64,000 nt of DNA from Inhella inkyongensis (GTDB lineage: Bacteria > Pseudomonadota > Gammaproteobacteria > Burkholderiales > Burkholderiaceae_C). Under the pieces are notes generated by a model that saw only the letters and a program-made list of their open reading frames with translations, did not search any database and had not been told where the DNA came from. Both the position numbers and the translations under genes were made by a program. Location: the NCBI RefSeq assembly GCF_005952805.1, contig NZ_CP040709.1, positions 1 through 64,000 of the forward strand, in the 5' to 3' direction. Each line of letters starts with the position of its first letter. Position 1 is the stretch's first letter. Shown piece by piece: positions 10,998 through 19,311 of this stretch.

Positions 10998-12563
10998 TCA
11001 GAGGCTGCGCAACACCTCGTCGGCCGCGCGCAGGCCGGACCGCAGGGCGCCTTCCATGAAGCCCTGGTACTCGTAGAAGGAATCGGTGTGCTCGCCGGCA
11101 AAGAACAGATTGCCGACCGGCGGCGCATACAGGCCTTCCAGCGTGGTGAAGTAGCCCGGCCTGTTGTTGGAGTAGGCGCCACCAAACAGCGGGTCCAGCG
11201 ACCAGTTGCGCAGCACCGCCTTGACGCTGCGGCCTTCGCGCAGGGCCAGCCCGGCGCTGCCGGGCCAGACGCGGTCCAGATCGGCCAGGAAGGCTTCGGC
11301 CTCCTGCTGGGTGCGCCCGGGGTCCAGGGCCGCGCCACGCGCGCCGCCGGAGAAGTCGGTCAACAGACCGCGCTGGCCGGGCAGGCTGCGCGAGGGGTTG
11401 GCCTCCCAGGTGCTTTGGTGGTGGGCCAGATCGCTGTAGCTGGCGCCATTGCTGTTGCAGCGCTCGTACCAGGGTCGGCCGCGAAAGCCGATCATCATCT
11501 TGCTGTTGGTGCCGTAGTCGAACTGCTCGATGGCGAAGCGCTTGCTGGCCGGCAGGTTCAGGCTGGCGCCGAACTCGATCTGGCGCATGGCCGGCGCCGG
11601 CAGGCTGAGCACCACGGCGTCGTGCAGGGTCTCCAGTGCGCCGCCGTCAGTGTCAAAGCTCAGGCGCAAACGTCCATCGGCCATGCGTGCCACGCGGCGC
11701 AGGCGATGCCGCAGGCGCACCGGCTCGGGCAGGCTGGCCGCCAGGCCGGTGGCCAGGGCGTCATTACCCTCAACGATGTGAAAGCGTTCATCGCTGAACA
11801 CGCCAAAGGGCGTGAAGCGGCTGCGCCGGTTGGTGGCGATGAAGAACAGCAGGCTGAGCGCACTTTGCTGCGCAATCGGGCGGCCGAACTCGATCGTGTA
11901 GGCCATGTCCAGCACCTCGCGCAGCAAGGGCCCGGCACCGCGCTGCACCAGATAGTCGGACAAAGGCGTGAAGTCCAGCTGGCGGTCGTAGGCGTTGTGC
12001 GCCAGGGCGGTGGGCCCGTTGCTCAGGCGGCTCAGGTCGTCCTTCAAGGCAGGCACAAAGGCGCGGAACTGCGCCACCACTTGGTCTTCCGTCCAATGGC
12101 GGCCCTGGAAGAAGTAGGTTTCCTCGCCCAGCAGCTTGTTGGCGGCATAGCTCTCCAGCGTCAGCCCAAAGGCATTGGCCAGCCCGCGCGCCGTGGTGTG
12201 CGTGGTGTCGATCAGCTCGGCCCCCAGTTCCGCCACCTGGCCGGGGAAGAAGCCACGCAGGCTGTGCACCCGCCCACCCACGCGGCCGGCGGCCTCGAAC
12301 ACCGTGGGGCGCAGCCCTTTGCGCGCCAAGGCGCTGGCGGCCTGCAAGCCGGCAAAGCCCGCCCCCACCACGGCCACCGCCGCCCCCTGGCCACCCGGTG
12401 CCGCCTGCAGCGGCAGGGCCGCCGTCAAGGCCGCACCCGCCGCGCCCTGCAGCACCCGCCGCCGCCCACTGTGCGCACGGGGCACAAGGGGCGCATCGGC
12501 CTGATCTTGCAAAGCCTGGGCCATCCAACCCTGGACACGATGGAAAAACGGCGTACGGGCCAC
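10998..12563 (-). CDS. Tat-exported FAD-dependent amine oxidase
   Basis: The 521-residue protein belongs to the flavin amine oxidase family. A twin-arginine leader (SGRRRVLQGAAGAAL) precedes the FAD dinucleotide motif VAVVGAGFAGLQAASALARKG. The region FEAAGRVGGRVHSL and the C-terminal FAGEHTDSFYEYQGFMEGAL are typical FAD contacts. I chose GTG 12563 because AAGGAG lies six bases upstream; a TTG at 12581 is the alternative. The Tat signal implies cofactor loading in the cytoplasm and action in the periplasm. The substrate cannot be read from sequence. Confidence 0.85.
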   Translation of the reverse strand: MARTPFFHRVQGWMAQALQDQADAPLVPRAHSGRRRVLQGAAGAALTAALPLQAAPGGQGAAVAVVGAGFAGLQAASALARKGLRPTVFEAAGRVGGRVHSLRGFFPGQVAELGAELIDTTHTTARGLANAFGLTLESYAANKLLGEETYFFQGRHWTEDQVVAQFRAFVPALKDDLSRLSNGPTALAHNAYDRQLDFTPLSDYLVQRGAGPLLREVLDMAYTIEFGRPIAQQSALSLLFFIATNRRSRFTPFGVFSDERFHIVEGNDALATGLAASLPEPVRLRHRLRRVARMADGRLRLSFDTDGGALETLHDAVVLSLPAPAMRQIEFGASLNLPASKRFAIEQFDYGTNSKMMIGFRGRPWYERCNSNGASYSDLAHHQSTWEANPSRSLPGQRGLLTDFSGGARGAALDPGRTQQEAEAFLADLDRVWPGSAGLALREGRSVKAVLRNWSLDPLFGGAYSNNRPGYFTTLEGLYAPPVGNLFFAGEHTDSFYEYQGFMEGALRSGLRAADEVLRSL

Positions 12564-12666
12564 GGGCAACTCCTTGCGCAAGATGCGGCGGCCATTGTGG
12601 AAGCCGCCCTGGTCTCGCCGGCCTCGGACGAACCCGGCCAGTCGGAGCGCTGAGGGATGCAGTCGA

Positions 12667-14304
12667 TCAGGTCAGGGTGTTCTCAATCGCCGGGCCACGC
12701 GGCGTGGCCAGGGGCTGGCCGGCCTTGGCCTTGGCCAAGCTGCCGCTGATGGGCAGCACCCAGCACGCCTGCAGGTCGCTGACGAACTCTTCCAGGGCCG
12801 CTCGCTGGCCGATGCGCGCCGCGTGCCGACGCAGCACCGACATGGCCATGTCGATCAGCTTGGCATTGCGGGTCCGCTCGCCCTGCTCGGCCAGCAATTG
12901 CACGGCGCGCTCGGGCTTGCCCTTGAGCGAAAGCGTCATGGCCTGCTCGGCCAGCTCCGCAATGCGTTCATGCGCGGCACGCACCGGCGCATGCAGCTCG
13001 GCCGCCCCTTCGCCCATGGCCACCAGCACCTCGGTGCTGGCCTTGTTGACGCAGTAGCGCAGCGCCAGGGCCTGCAGCAAGGCCTCCAGGCCGGGCCAGC
13101 GCAAACCGGCACGCTGCAGGCGCAGGCCCAGCGAGATGAGCAAACAGCCGACCTCCAGATCGGCATCGGGTTGATCCAGCGCGCGCGCCAACTGCTCGCC
13201 CAGACTCTGGGCTTCGGTGCGCCGGCCGTCCGACAAGGCCAGCAAGGCCTGCACCAGCAAGCGCTGGCGGGTCAGGCGCGCGGAGCCCGGGTGTTGCAAC
13301 AGCAGCTGCTCAAAGCCATCGAGCAGCTGACGCAAGGCCTTGCTGTCCCCCTCGTCGTGATGGATCAGGGCCAGCAGCACCAGGCTGAAGTAGTCGAACA
13401 GGCGCGAGCGCAGGCCCTGGGACTGCGCGCCCTCCAGCAGGCGCTGCGCCTCGGCCCGCTTGCCGGCATAGAAGGCCAGGGTGCCAGCGCGCTGGGCGCG
13501 CAGCAGGCAGGCCGGAGTCAGGCGCAGGGCCTGCTGGTAGGTCTGCAGGGCCAGATCGAGACGACCCTCGTCCATGTGCACGCGCCCCAGCATGTCCCAG
13601 CCATCGGCAAAGTCGGGCAGCTCGCCCACCAAGGTTTCCAGGGTCTTGCGTGCGCTTTGCAGCTGGCCGCTGGCGTACTCGGCGCGCGCCATGCCCAGCT
13701 TGGCCCAGGGCACGGTGCGGGCCTCGATGATGGCCTGGTAGAGCGCCCGCGCCTCGGTATTGCGCTTCAGCCGCAGCAGCAACTCGGCACCGATGCGCGC
13801 GGCGTGCAGCCAGCAGTCCTCGCGGCGCTCGAAGCGCTGCAGGCACTGCGCAGCCGCCTGCTCGAAGGCCTGCTCCGCCATGGCGTCAAAGATGGGCTTG
13901 AGCACGCGCTTGCGGTGCCGGGCCTCGAACAGGCGCTCGGAGAAGGCGGCCAGGGTGTAGGGCTTGAGCAGGTAAACATCGAGCGCCGCCTCGGCCGCGC
14001 CCGCCACGGCGGCATAGCTGGCATCGGCGGTGACCATGATGAAGACCGTGCTCTGCGGCAGCACATGCTCGCGGCGCAATTCGTCCAGCAGCTGCTGGCC
14101 CAGGTCGGGGCTCTCGCCAAAGTCGTTGTCACAGACCACGATGTCGTAGCGGCCGGCCTCCAGCGCCATGCGCGCCTCGGAAGGCCGGGTGACGGCGCGC
14201 ACCTCGCCCACGCCCAGCTCGCGCAGATGCGCCACGATCAGCATGCGTGCGTTGTGGTTGGCGTCGATCACCAGGGCGCGGGTCGCATCGAGGACGTCGG
14301 GCAT
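12667..14304 (-). CDS. Response regulator with C-terminal helical-repeat (TPR) domain
   Basis: The 545-residue protein begins with a CheY-like receiver: LVIDANHNARM supplies an acidic-pocket Asp, DIVVCDND the likely phosphoacceptor and YLLKPY the conserved Lys. From about residue 150 to the end it is helical with TPR-like units (for example WDMLGRVHMDEGRLDLALQTYQQAL). No DNA-binding output is seen, so output is probably by protein contact. No histidine kinase is adjacent. ATG 14304 starts directly at the receiver fold; the open frame continues upstream without similarity. Confidence 0.85.
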   Translation of the reverse strand: MPDVLDATRALVIDANHNARMLIVAHLRELGVGEVRAVTRPSEARMALEAGRYDIVVCDNDFGESPDLGQQLLDELRREHVLPQSTVFIMVTADASYAAVAGAAEAALDVYLLKPYTLAAFSERLFEARHRKRVLKPIFDAMAEQAFEQAAAQCLQRFERREDCWLHAARIGAELLLRLKRNTEARALYQAIIEARTVPWAKLGMARAEYASGQLQSARKTLETLVGELPDFADGWDMLGRVHMDEGRLDLALQTYQQALRLTPACLLRAQRAGTLAFYAGKRAEAQRLLEGAQSQGLRSRLFDYFSLVLLALIHHDEGDSKALRQLLDGFEQLLLQHPGSARLTRQRLLVQALLALSDGRRTEAQSLGEQLARALDQPDADLEVGCLLISLGLRLQRAGLRWPGLEALLQALALRYCVNKASTEVLVAMGEGAAELHAPVRAAHERIAELAEQAMTLSLKGKPERAVQLLAEQGERTRNAKLIDMAMSVLRRHAARIGQRAALEEFVSDLQACWVLPISGSLAKAKAGQPLATPRGPAIENTLT

Positions 14305-14367
14305 GGGCGGACTATCGCAGCGCCGGGCGGGACAATGCGGCTTTACACCCCTGCCTCCTTCATCTTC

Positions 14368-14727
14368 ATGAGCACCTTCTTCCTCCACCCCCCGGGCAAC
14401 GCCAAGCGCCGCAGCCGCCGCCTGCGCAAGAAGCTGCATATCGGCGAGTTCAAGGAACTGGGCTTCTGGCTCAGCGCCACGCTCAAGGACGGCACCTCCG
14501 CCGATGCCGAAGAAGCCCTGATGGCCCGCTTCATCGCCGAAGTGGTGGCCCCGCAAGGGTTGAGCTTTGGCGGCTGGTGGAGTGGCGGCTTCATGAGCCG
14601 CGCCGGCGCGGGCTCGGTGGACGAGGCCCAACGCGGCGCCGTGCAGGCCTGGCTGCAACAGCAGCCCGAGCTGCAAAGCGCTGACTGCGACGCCCTGCGC
14701 GACGCCTGGTGGGGTTGGCAGCCCTAA
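14368..14727 (+). CDS. yggL: YggL family 50S ribosome-binding protein
   Basis: The 119-residue product resembles E. coli YggL (DUF469), a small protein reported to bind the 50S ribosomal subunit. The basic N-terminus (RRSRRLRKKLHIGEFKELGF) and the Gly/Trp-rich LSFGGWWSGGFM region are family hallmarks. ATG 14368 matches the family N-terminus; an in-frame ATG 33 bases earlier is possible. It is divergent from the response regulator gene. Confidence 0.8.
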   Translation: MSTFFLHPPGNAKRRSRRLRKKLHIGEFKELGFWLSATLKDGTSADAEEALMARFIAEVVAPQGLSFGGWWSGGFMSRAGAGSVDEAQRGAVQAWLQQQPELQSADCDALRDAWWGWQP

Positions 14728-14774
14728 GGCGCGGGCGCCAGAGGGGGATGCATCGGGCACCGACAATCGCCCGC

Positions 14775-15341
14775 ATGTCTCCCGTCTCTGATCGCTATTT
14801 GTCGCCGCGCCTGACCGCCCTGGCGCTGCTGCTGACCTTGGCAGCCTGCACCACGCCCAAGCTGCCGCACTTGGGGGGCAGCAAGCAAGAGCCCGTCTAT
14901 AGCCGCGAGACCTTTGCCGTCGATGAGAAGCACTCGCGCCTGTTCGATGCCCCGGTGGGAGAGGTGTGCGAGAGCGCGCGCCGCTCGCTGCTCAGCCAGG
15001 GCTATGTGATTTCGCGCGCCGAGACCCGCCTGGTGCAGGGCGCCAAGCGCTTCCAGCCCGAGGGCGAGGTGCATGTGGAGATCAGCTTTCACATCGTCTG
15101 CGCGGCCGAGGGCGAGCGCACTTCGACGATGTTCGTCAGCGCACAGCAGGACAAATACATCCTCAAGAAGAACCCCAACGCAGCGTCCATCGGTGTGAGC
15201 GCGGTGGGGTCCATCTCGGTGCCCCTGGGCTCGACCGAGGACTCCCTGGTCAAGGTGGCCAGCGAGACCATTCCGGCCGGCGCCTTCTACGAGCGCTTTT
15301 TTGGCCTGGTGCAGCGCCTGCTCAAACAGCAAGGCGAGTGA
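14775..15341 (+). CDS. Outer-membrane-type lipoprotein, DUF2242-like
   Basis: The 188-residue protein has a lipoprotein signal with lipobox LAAC (Cys 25), so it should be lipidated. The mature part has VGEVCESARRSLLSQGYVIS and ISVPLGSTEDSLVKVASETI, resembling the DUF2242 family of unknown function. Residue +2 after the Cys is Thr, with no Asp retention signal, so outer-membrane sorting is expected. ATG 14775 places the hydrophobic core correctly. Function is unknown. Confidence 0.75.
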   Translation: MSPVSDRYLSPRLTALALLLTLAACTTPKLPHLGGSKQEPVYSRETFAVDEKHSRLFDAPVGEVCESARRSLLSQGYVISRAETRLVQGAKRFQPEGEVHVEISFHIVCAAEGERTSTMFVSAQQDKYILKKNPNAASIGVSAVGSISVPLGSTEDSLVKVASETIPAGAFYERFFGLVQRLLKQQGE

Positions 15342-15375
15342 AAGCTCGATTGCGACCGCCTTTTTTGCAAATAGT

Positions 15376-15405
15376 TTGTGGTCGGGCGCACATTTCGATG
15401 ACAAT
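15376..15405 (+). promoter_or_regulatory. Candidate sigma-70 promoter for the cold-shock gene
   Basis: TTGTGG (15376-15381) and GACAAT (15400-15405) are separated by 18 bases. A start near 15412 would leave a 5' leader of about 155 bases before the csp ATG, as is usual for cold-shock messages with structured leaders. The match to consensus is modest (3/6 and 4/6). Confidence 0.35.
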
Positions 15406-15567
15406 GCGCGTCGCTTTGCCGCTCTAGACCTTGAGTTCACGGGTCGCGGCCAGCCGCCAGGTTGGTCTCGGGTTTTTGGTTTTTGATGTTTTGGGGCAGT
15501 GCAGCGCCGCGGAGTCCGGTTGTCGGATTTCGCATTTTTTAAACCCCATGCTTCAAAGGAAAACACC

Positions 15568-15780
15568 ATGAGCACCTCGCAAACCGGCACCGTTAAGTGG
15601 TTCAACGACGGTAAGGGCTTCGGCTTCATCACCCCGGACAACGGCGGTCAGGACCTGTTCGCCCACTTCAGCGCCATCACCGGCAAGGGCTTCAAGACCC
15701 TGCAAGAGAACCAGCGCGTTGAGTTCGACGTGGTTCCCGGCCAAAAAGGCCCGCAGGCTGCCAACATCCGCCCGCTGTAA
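15568..15780 (+). CDS. Cold-shock protein (CspA family)
   Basis: This 70-residue OB-fold protein binds single-stranded RNA and DNA and melts RNA structure. Both nucleic acid-binding motifs are present: KGFGFITP (RNP1-like) and DLFAHFS (RNP2-like). The start [14 protein letters not shown] is diagnostic. AAAGGAAA precedes ATG 15568. The 226-base gap before it holds a long T-containing leader, suggesting post-transcriptional temperature control. A terminator follows, then infA. Confidence 0.96.
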   Translation: MSTSQTGTVKWFNDGKGFGFITPDNGGQDLFAHFSAITGKGFKTLQENQRVEFDVVPGQKGPQAANIRPL

Positions 15781-15812
15781 TCCGTCGGTCCTCATCGACC
15801 TGAACTGATTCC

Positions 15813-15845
15813 ACGCCCGGACCTGCTTTGCAGGCCCGGGCGTTT
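15813..15845 (+). terminator. Rho-independent terminator after the cold-shock gene
   Basis: ACGCCCGG-A-CCTGC pairs with GCAGG-C-CCGGGCGT around a TTT loop, giving a stem of about 13 bp with one mismatch. It ends in GTTTCG. It lies 33 bases after the csp stop. Confidence 0.75.
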
Positions 15846-15870
15846 CGCTTTCTCGAACCGGAGCTCGTCT

Positions 15871-16137
15871 GTGGCTAAAGAAGAACTGATCGAAATGCGC
15901 GGCGTGGTGGACGAAATCCTGCCGGACTCGCGCTACCGCGTGACCCTGGACAACGGCCACAAGCTGGTCGCTTACACCAGCGGCAAGATGCGCAAGCATC
16001 ACATCCGCATCCTGGCGGGCGACAACGTCGCGCTGGAGGTGTCGCCCTATGACCTGAGCAAGGGCCGCATCACCTTCCGTCACCTGGACAACAAGGGCCC
16101 GCGCCCGACCCCGGGCTCGGGTCCGCGTCGCAGCTAA
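15871..16137 (+). CDS. infA: Translation initiation factor IF-1
   Basis: IF-1 occupies the ribosomal A site during initiation. The 88-residue protein has the OB fold ([35 protein letters not shown]) and a Pro/Gly-rich tail ([13 protein letters not shown]) beyond the usual 72 residues. It is outside any ribosomal-protein operon here, next to a cold-shock gene, and may be a second infA copy. The start is GTG. Its TAA stop forms part of a CTAA target repeat flanking a MITE-like insertion. Confidence 0.95.
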   Translation: MAKEELIEMRGVVDEILPDSRYRVTLDNGHKLVAYTSGKMRKHHIRILAGDNVALEVSPYDLSKGRITFRHLDNKGPRPTPGSGPRRS

Positions 16138-16301
16138 GAACCTATCCGTGAATGGCAGGGCGGAGGTTGGCGTGGCAATGCGGGATGCAGGGCAAGGCGC
16201 AACACCGCAGCAATGCCCAGAGGCATTGCGAGGATTTGCAACGCCGCTATGCGCCCGAAGTGCCCGCCACACCGACCCCGACTATTGCGGATAGGTTCTA
16301 A
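16134..16301. mobile_element. MITE-like element with terminal inverted repeats and CTAA target repeats
   Basis: AGAACCTATCCG (16137-16148) is perfectly repeated inverted as CGGATAGGTTCT (16288-16299). Direct repeats CTAA flank it at 16134-16137 and 16298-16301, fitting a YTAR-type (IS5-like) target. An inner hairpin GCAATGCC/GGCATTGC lies at 16210-16229. There is no open reading frame of note. Removing it would put the infA terminator about 18 bases after the infA stop, so the insertion split gene and terminator. Confidence 0.75.
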
Positions 16302-16318
16302 ACCCTGCATCACGCTGC

Positions 16319-16342
16319 AAAGCCGGCCCTGCCGGCTTTTTT
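16319..16342 (+). terminator. Rho-independent terminator (original infA terminator)
   Basis: AAAGCCGGC (16319-16327) pairs with GCCGGCTTT (16331-16339) around CCT, followed by TTT. It is a good intrinsic terminator, now about 180 bases from the infA stop because of the inserted element. Confidence 0.85.
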
Positions 16343-16424
16343 GCTTTCTGTCACAAGGCCTTTGCCAACCCAGCGCTGGCGGGCCGCGTTAGGCTGCACT
16401 TCCGGCCAACTCACCCCTACCGCC

Positions 16425-16820
16425 ATGCGTCTGCGCACTTCCCTCCTGCTGGCCGCCCTCTGCGGCTCCGCCTCTGCCGCCGACATCGGCGTCTCGATCG
16501 CTGTTTCACAGCCCGGCGTCTACGGCCGCATCGACATCGGCCGTTTTCCACAACCGGTGCTGATGCAGAGTTCTCCCGTGATCATCCAGCCCGTGCGTGT
16601 GCGTCACGAGCCGGTCTATATGCGCGTCCCGCCCGGCCACCAGAAGAAGTGGAGCAAGCACTGCCATAGCTACAACGCTTGTGGCGTGCCGGTCTACTTT
16701 GTGCAGGAAGACTGGTACCAGCAAAACGTGATGCGCGGCGAACGCTATGACCATGACGATCATGGTCACGACAAGCATGGCAAAGGCCACGGCAAGGGCC
16801 ACGGCAAACACAAGGACTGA
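16425..16820 (+). CDS. Exported small protein with His-rich tail
   Basis: The 131-residue product has a signal peptide (MRLRTSLLLAALCGSASA) and a short mature domain with VYMRVPPGHQKKWSKHCHSY and ACGVPVYFVQEDWY. The C-terminal ~25 residues are a His/Asp/Gly/Lys-rich string with repeated HGKG units, likely metal-binding. Two Cys flank the CHSYNAC segment and could form a disulfide. I do not recognise a named family. Confidence 0.75.
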   Translation: MRLRTSLLLAALCGSASAADIGVSIAVSQPGVYGRIDIGRFPQPVLMQSSPVIIQPVRVRHEPVYMRVPPGHQKKWSKHCHSYNACGVPVYFVQEDWYQQNVMRGERYDHDDHGHDKHGKGHGKGHGKHKD

Positions 16821-16855
16821 GCTCGAACGCTGGGCCCGCCCCTATGCTTGGGCCC

Positions 16856-17641
16856 ATGGCGTACGAAGCAGGTTTCTGGTTGAGGGCGTTGGTCGGGGTC
16901 ACCCTGGCGGCCGGCCTGCACGCCCAGCCCTGCCCGACTGCGCTGCGGGTGGCCTTTCTGGACAAGGCCCTGCCCCCCATGCTGCATGGCGAGGGGCCCC
17001 GCTTTCCCGATCCTCCCGGCGAGTTCGTGCGCTGGACCCGTGAGGCCCTCACCCGGGTGAACTGCCCAGCCGAGTTGGTGCGCGTGCCACAGCGGCGCTT
17101 GATCTCGGACACCGCCGTCGACGTCAATCAGATCACCCTGTTCCTGGCCCACACCCCGGAGCGCGCGCAGCAACTGGCCTTTCCCTTGCGCGAGGACGGA
17201 CAACTCGACACCCGACTGGCCCTGGGCGAATCGCAGTTGGCCCTTTATGTGCGCGAGGACCGCCGCCATCAAGTGGCTTGGGACGGCCGGCGTCTGAGCC
17301 CAGAGGGCATGAAGGTAGGCATCGTGGGCGGTGGCGTGGAAGAACCCTTGGCGCGTGCCGCAGGTTGGACCTTGGATCTGGCCCTCAGCCATGCCGGCAG
17401 CATCACCAAGCTGCGCCGGGGTCAGGTGGATGTGGCGGTCCTGCCCACCATGAGTTTCAACCCCCAATCGCTGGCGGAGCCCCCGGCCCTGGTGGCCTTG
17501 CAGCCCATGTTCGCGCCGGTCTATTTCTTTGCGCCGGTCAGCCCGGCCCTGCAGCAGCGCCACCCCGAGTGGGTGCGGCGCTTCTGGCGCGCGCTGTGCG
17601 AAGTCGCGCGCGGCGATCGCAGCGTTCCCAGCTGCCACTGA
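16856..17641 (+). CDS. Orphan periplasmic binding-like protein, subfamily A (copy 1)
   Basis: The 261-residue exported protein resembles extracellular solute-binding family 3 (type II fold). After the signal come PCPTALRVAFLDKALPPML and FPLREDGQLDTRLAL, which recur in the copies at 20860-21648 and 23629-24432. Four Cys are conserved among the three: after the signal, near TRVNC, in ALCEVA and at the penultimate position (PSCH). No permease or ATPase is adjacent, so a transport role is unsupported. The ligand is unknown. Confidence 0.75.
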   Translation: MAYEAGFWLRALVGVTLAAGLHAQPCPTALRVAFLDKALPPMLHGEGPRFPDPPGEFVRWTREALTRVNCPAELVRVPQRRLISDTAVDVNQITLFLAHTPERAQQLAFPLREDGQLDTRLALGESQLALYVREDRRHQVAWDGRRLSPEGMKVGIVGGGVEEPLARAAGWTLDLALSHAGSITKLRRGQVDVAVLPTMSFNPQSLAEPPALVALQPMFAPVYFFAPVSPALQQRHPEWVRRFWRALCEVARGDRSVPSCH

Positions 17642-17686
17642 ACGGCCCGAATTCGGGTTCCCACCCATAGGCTTGAATCGACTCAA

Positions 17687-17708
17687 TATGTGACCATTCA
17701 GTCACGTA
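17687..17708. promoter_or_regulatory. Inverted repeat, likely ArsR-family operator
   Basis: TATGTGAC (17687-17694) and GTCACGTA (17701-17708) form a dyad (7 of 8 matched) around CATTCA. It touches the ATG at 17708 of the ArsR-type regulator, which fits autorepression. A GTG inside it (17690) is an alternative start but would place the operator in the coding region. Confidence 0.55.
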
Positions 17709-18076
17709 TGAAGCCCGATGAACTCGACGCCACCTTCCACGCACTCGCCTCCGAGCCGCGTCGGCGCATGCTGGATTGGCTGCAGCGCGAGCCGGGCTGC
17801 AATCTGCAGCGCCTGTGCGAGTGCTTTGAGGGCGAGCTCAGCCGCTTCGGCGTGATGAAGCATCTACAGGTGCTGGAGCGCGGGCAGCTGGTGATCTCGC
17901 TCAAAGAGGGACGCGAGCGCAAGCTCTGGTTCAACGCCGCGCCCATCCAGCTGATTCACGAACGCTGGACCACCGAATACAGCGCCTATTGGTCGGCCCG
18001 CCTAACGGCCCTGAAGTACCTGGCCGAGGGGGCCGAAGTTCATTCCCTACCCACCGCAAGAAAGAACCGCCGATGA
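17708..18076 (+). CDS. ArsR family transcriptional regulator
   Basis: This 122-residue winged-helix regulator has HALASEPRRRMLDWLQREPG and the recognition region LSRFGVMKHLQVLERGQLV. It lacks the metal-binding CxC motif of classic ArsR, like the regulators that pair with SRPBCC (AHSA1) proteins. Its stop overlaps the ATG of the next gene (ATGA), so the two are translationally coupled. An inverted repeat at its start suggests autorepression. The inducer is unknown. Confidence 0.88.
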   Translation: MKPDELDATFHALASEPRRRMLDWLQREPGCNLQRLCECFEGELSRFGVMKHLQVLERGQLVISLKEGRERKLWFNAAPIQLIHERWTTEYSAYWSARLTALKYLAEGAEVHSLPTARKNRR

Positions 18077-18603
18077 GCGCACCCGACCGCCTGTTCCGCA
18101 TCCACATCCAGGCCCCCATCGAGCGCGTGTGGCGCGAACTGACCAAGACCGACGAAGCCCAGGGCGCGGTCTTCAATGCTTGGCTGGTCAGCACTGTGCT
18201 GGGCGAGGGCGCCCCGCTGCAGATGCGCACCGGCAGCGGCAAGAACGTCATCGTGGATGGCCATGTGCTGGTGCACAAGCCTTACACCCACTTCGCCCAC
18301 ACCCACCGGTTCACGCAGTACGACGACCCGCTGTGCGAGGTGCATTACCTGCTGAAAGAGACCGCCGACGGCGGCGTCGAGCTGACCCTGCGGGTGGTCG
18401 GCTTGCCCGAAGGCACGCCCACCGCCAAGAGCATGGCCAGCGGCGGCGACTTCATCCTCAAGCACCTCAAGCGCTTGGCCGAGGGCCAGGGCCTGCCCCT
18501 GGGCACCAAGATCATGTATGCGCTGATGGGCAGCATGGAGTTCGTGCTGCCCAAGCGTTGCCGCACCGAACACTGGCCGATGAAGGAGAAGGACCATGGC
18601 TGA
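18073..18603 (+). CDS. SRPBCC (AHSA1/START-like) domain protein
   Basis: The 176-residue protein has the helix-grip fold of the SRPBCC superfamily, a hydrophobic ligand cavity (FRIHIQAPIERVWRELTKTD, FAHTHRFTQYDD). ArsR-SRPBCC pairs are a common two-gene arrangement in which the cavity protein may handle the inducing compound. It overlaps the regulator by four bases and the next gene by eight. Confidence 0.85.
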   Translation: MSAPDRLFRIHIQAPIERVWRELTKTDEAQGAVFNAWLVSTVLGEGAPLQMRTGSGKNVIVDGHVLVHKPYTHFAHTHRFTQYDDPLCEVHYLLKETADGGVELTLRVVGLPEGTPTAKSMASGGDFILKHLKRLAEGQGLPLGTKIMYALMGSMEFVLPKRCRTEHWPMKEKDHG

Positions 18604-19183
18604 TCCGCAAGCCGCGCTGCTGACTCAAGTCAGAAACATCCAAGCCAAGACCGGCAAGACCCTGGTCCAGCTGCATGCGCTGCTGGAAAGCAGCGGCCTG
18701 GCCAAACATGGCGAGAAGCGCAGCTGGTTGATGGAGACGCTGGGACTGGGATATGGCGATGCCAACACCGTCGTGACGCTGCAGGGCAAGCCGCTGCCAG
18801 CCGGGCTGGAAGGTGCTGCCCCGGCCGCGGCGGTGGTTGCGAGCGAAGACCCGCTGGACGCGATCTACAGCGGCAACAAAGCAGCCCTGCGTCCGCTGCA
18901 CGAGGCCGTGATGGCGCAGATCCAAACCCTGGGCGACTTCGAGATCGCCCCCAAGAAGGCCTACCTGAGCCTGCGCCGCAGCAAACAGTTCGCGATGGTG
19001 GGGCCGGCCACGGCCAAGCAGATCGAGATCGGCCTGAACTGCAAAACCCTGGCCGAGCACCCTAGGCTCAAACACCTGCCGCCCGGTGGCATGTGCCAGG
19101 CCAGCACGCGCATCGAGTCGGCCGATCAAATCGACGCCGAGCTGATGGCTTGGCTGCGCGCGGCCTTTGAAAGCGCGGCGTGA
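18596..19183 (+). CDS. DUF4287 / DUF5655 domain protein
   Basis: The 195-residue product has an N-terminal helical DUF4287-like half (VRNIQAKTGKTLVQLHALL, HGEKRSWLMETLGLGYGDAN). The C-terminal half is DUF5655-like (FEIAPKKAYLSLRRSKQFAM). It is the third gene of the ArsR-SRPBCC operon, overlapping by eight bases, with GGAG upstream of the ATG. The function of both domains is unknown. Confidence 0.8.
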   Translation: MADPQAALLTQVRNIQAKTGKTLVQLHALLESSGLAKHGEKRSWLMETLGLGYGDANTVVTLQGKPLPAGLEGAAPAAAVVASEDPLDAIYSGNKAALRPLHEAVMAQIQTLGDFEIAPKKAYLSLRRSKQFAMVGPATAKQIEIGLNCKTLAEHPRLKHLPPGGMCQASTRIESADQIDAELMAWLRAAFESAA

Positions 19184-19311
19184 GAACTGCACAGGCCTGA
19201 GGGCTGGCCCCAAGGGGCAAGGAGCGCGCGGCTGGCTATGCTGGGCCCCAGGGCGGACGGCTGGCATGCAGGGCATGGCAGGCCGTCCGTTGTGTTTTTG
19301 GAGTGGCCCGC

